Below, in pieces: positions 5,600 through 6,860 of a stretch of DNA of 6,860 nucleotides; within the stretch, counting starts at the first letter, position 1; every line of letters starts with the position of its first letter. The notes under the pieces are model-generated. The model was not told the DNA's origin. It did not search any database and worked only from the letters and a program-made list of their open reading frames with translations. The position numbers and the translations under genes are program-made. Source of the stretch: Anaerolineales bacterium (lineage in GTDB: Bacteria; Chloroflexota; Anaerolineae; Anaerolineales; UBA11858); assembly GCA_015485245.1 (NCBI GenBank), contig WFTY01000447.1, forward strand, positions 1 through 6,860, written 5' to 3'.

Positions 5600-6860
5600 A
5601 TGACGACCCAGTTTAATGATTTAAACTTGCATCCTCAGTTGATGCAGGCCCTCGAAGAGCGCGGCTATGAGACGCCGACGCCTATTCAGGCCGAGATGAT
5701 CCCCGTGATGTTGACCGGCGCAGATGTGATCGGCCAGGCGCAGACCGGCACCGGCAAAACAGCAGCTTTTGCCCTCCCCATCCTTCAAAACTTGATCCCT
5801 GGAGGGACTCAACCTCAGGCGTTGATCCTCTCCCCCACACGCGAACTGGCCATGCAGGTGGCGGATGCTTTTCAGGCGTATGGTTTGCACCTGGGGGTGC
5901 GCGTGCTCTCGATCTATGGTGGGGCCTCCTATGAACCTCAGATCCGTACCCTGCGTCGCGGCGTAGATGTGGTGGTCGGCACGCCAGGGCGTTTGCTCGA
6001 CTTGCTTAAACGCAAAGCCCTCGACCTGAGCGCCATCCGCACCCTGGTGCTTGATGAAGCGGACGAGATGCTCAGCATGGGGTTTGTCAAGGATATTGAA
6101 ACACTGCTCAATGCCACGCCTGAGGGACGTCAACTGGCGCTCTTTTCCGCCACCATGCCCAAAGCCATCCGGCGTCTGGCAGATAGGTACTTGCAGCAAC
6201 CGCAATCGGTGGTTGTGCGTCAACAGCAACTCACCGTCGCGGCCGTCGAACAGCGCTATTACCTGGTTTCGCAGCGCGATAAGCTCAACGCCCTCACTCG
6301 GTTGCTGGAAACCGAAGAAGTCTCCCGCGCGCTGATCTTCGCGCGCACCCGCGCCGGGACGACGAAACTGGCTCAGGCGCTGGCATCTTCTGGCTTCCCT
6401 GCTGAGGTGCTCAATGGGGAACTTTCCCAGCGCGCGCGCGAACGTGTGATGGCCCGATTCCGGGGCGATCAGGTTAAAATTCTCGTTGCCACCGATGTGG
6501 CTGCCCGCGGGCTGGATATTGATGACATCTCTCACGTATTTAATTACGATCTTCCGGATGATTCCGAGGTCTTTGTCCACCGGGTGGGACGCACCGGGCG
6601 CGCGGGGAAGGGGGGCATTGCCATCTCGTTGGTGACGCCGCGCGAAAAATGGATGCTGGGTCGCATTGAGAAATACACGCGCCAGCCGCAGACTCAGACC
6701 ACGCTGCCTGGGAAGGATGAGATTGAAGCTGCTCGCAAGCAGCGCGTGATCTCTCGCATGGAGGTCTGGTTGCGTCGGGGGCGGTTCAACCGGGAGCTTG
6801 AGGTTGTGGATGAGTTGATCGCTGCCGGCCATGATCCGCGCGCGGTCGCCGCCGCAACCC
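5600..6860 (+). CDS. deaD: DEAD-box ATP-dependent RNA helicase, DeaD/CsdA-like (3' end outside the window)
   Basis: The gene is open to the right edge, with 420 codons seen and no stop. All core motifs are present in order: Q motif F5 and TPTPIQ (25-30), motif I AQTGTGKT (47-54), Ia PTREL (79-83), Ib TPGR (128-131), II DEAD (152-155), III SAT (183-185), IV LIFART (245-250), V ATDVAARGLDI (297-307) and VI HRVGRTGRAG (327-336). Both RecA-like domains are thus intact, and RNA-stimulated ATPase and duplex unwinding are expected. From about 345 the sequence continues into a charged helical extension as in DeaD/CsdA, which act in ribosome assembly, mRNA decay and cold adaptation. The missing C-terminus would hold any RNA-binding domain, so the subgroup, and hence the symbol, is less sure than the family. 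AGGAG (5589-5593), 6 bases before ATG, fixes the start. It is a separate unit from the amino-acid cluster. Confidence 0.93.
   Translation, partial: MTTQFNDLNLHPQLMQALEERGYETPTPIQAEMIPVMLTGADVIGQAQTGTGKTAAFALPILQNLIPGGTQPQALILSPTRELAMQVADAFQAYGLHLGVRVLSIYGGASYEPQIRTLRRGVDVVVGTPGRLLDLLKRKALDLSAIRTLVLDEADEMLSMGFVKDIETLLNATPEGRQLALFSATMPKAIRRLADRYLQQPQSVVVRQQQLTVAAVEQRYYLVSQRDKLNALTRLLETEEVSRALIFARTRAGTTKLAQALASSGFPAEVLNGELSQRARERVMARFRGDQVKILVATDVAARGLDIDDISHVFNYDLPDDSEVFVHRVGRTGRAGKGGIAISLVTPREKWMLGRIEKYTRQPQTQTTLPGKDEIEAARKQRVISRMEVWLRRGRFNRELEVVDELIAAGHDPRAVAAAT

Noticed and set aside
5621..6832. Minus-strand open frame of 403 codons opposite the helicase
   Set aside because: The + strand has every DEAD-box motif in this stretch; the antisense frame shows no recognisable domain.

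Overview
The window is an ordinary but well-organised stretch of bacterial core metabolism, about 60% GC, with every real gene on the + strand. I infer a free-living bacterium, possibly of the Chloroflexota. That guess rests only on general protein flavour, gene mix and spacer style; no marker gene here proves it. I found no mobile element, CRISPR array, tRNA, rRNA or phage gene.

Layout. Positions 1-49 are the last codons of an upstream gene, perhaps leuD. A hairpin overlaps its stop codon, and a structured leader of about 175 bases follows. Then come cimA (226-1809, citramalate synthase), leuB (1924-3006, 3-isopropylmalate dehydrogenase), ilvE (3094-4005, branched-chain aminotransferase), pheA (4039-4872, prephenate dehydratase with ACT domain) and bcp (4915-5403, thiol peroxidase). 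A clear intrinsic terminator (5454-5478) ends this block. After a 196-base spacer with a promoter-like site and two stacked hairpins, a DEAD-box RNA helicase starts at 5600 and runs off the right edge, with 420 codons visible.

How the genes work together. CimA condenses pyruvate and acetyl-CoA to citramalate. Isomerisation by LeuCD and oxidation by LeuB then give 2-oxobutyrate, the isoleucine precursor, without threonine deaminase. LeuB also serves leucine synthesis, and IlvE carries out the final transamination for Leu, Ile and Val. PheA makes phenylpyruvate, which an aminotransferase (possibly IlvE itself) converts to phenylalanine. Bcp is a peroxide-detoxifying enzyme with no direct pathway link.

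The least ordinary signals are in the spacers. Those before cimA, leuB, ilvE and pheA share 11-13 base words and a degenerate CTGA/GACT tetranucleotide texture. leuB and pheA both lack a Shine-Dalgarno sequence and share the same 11-mer across their start codons. I see no evidence of a new multi-gene system.
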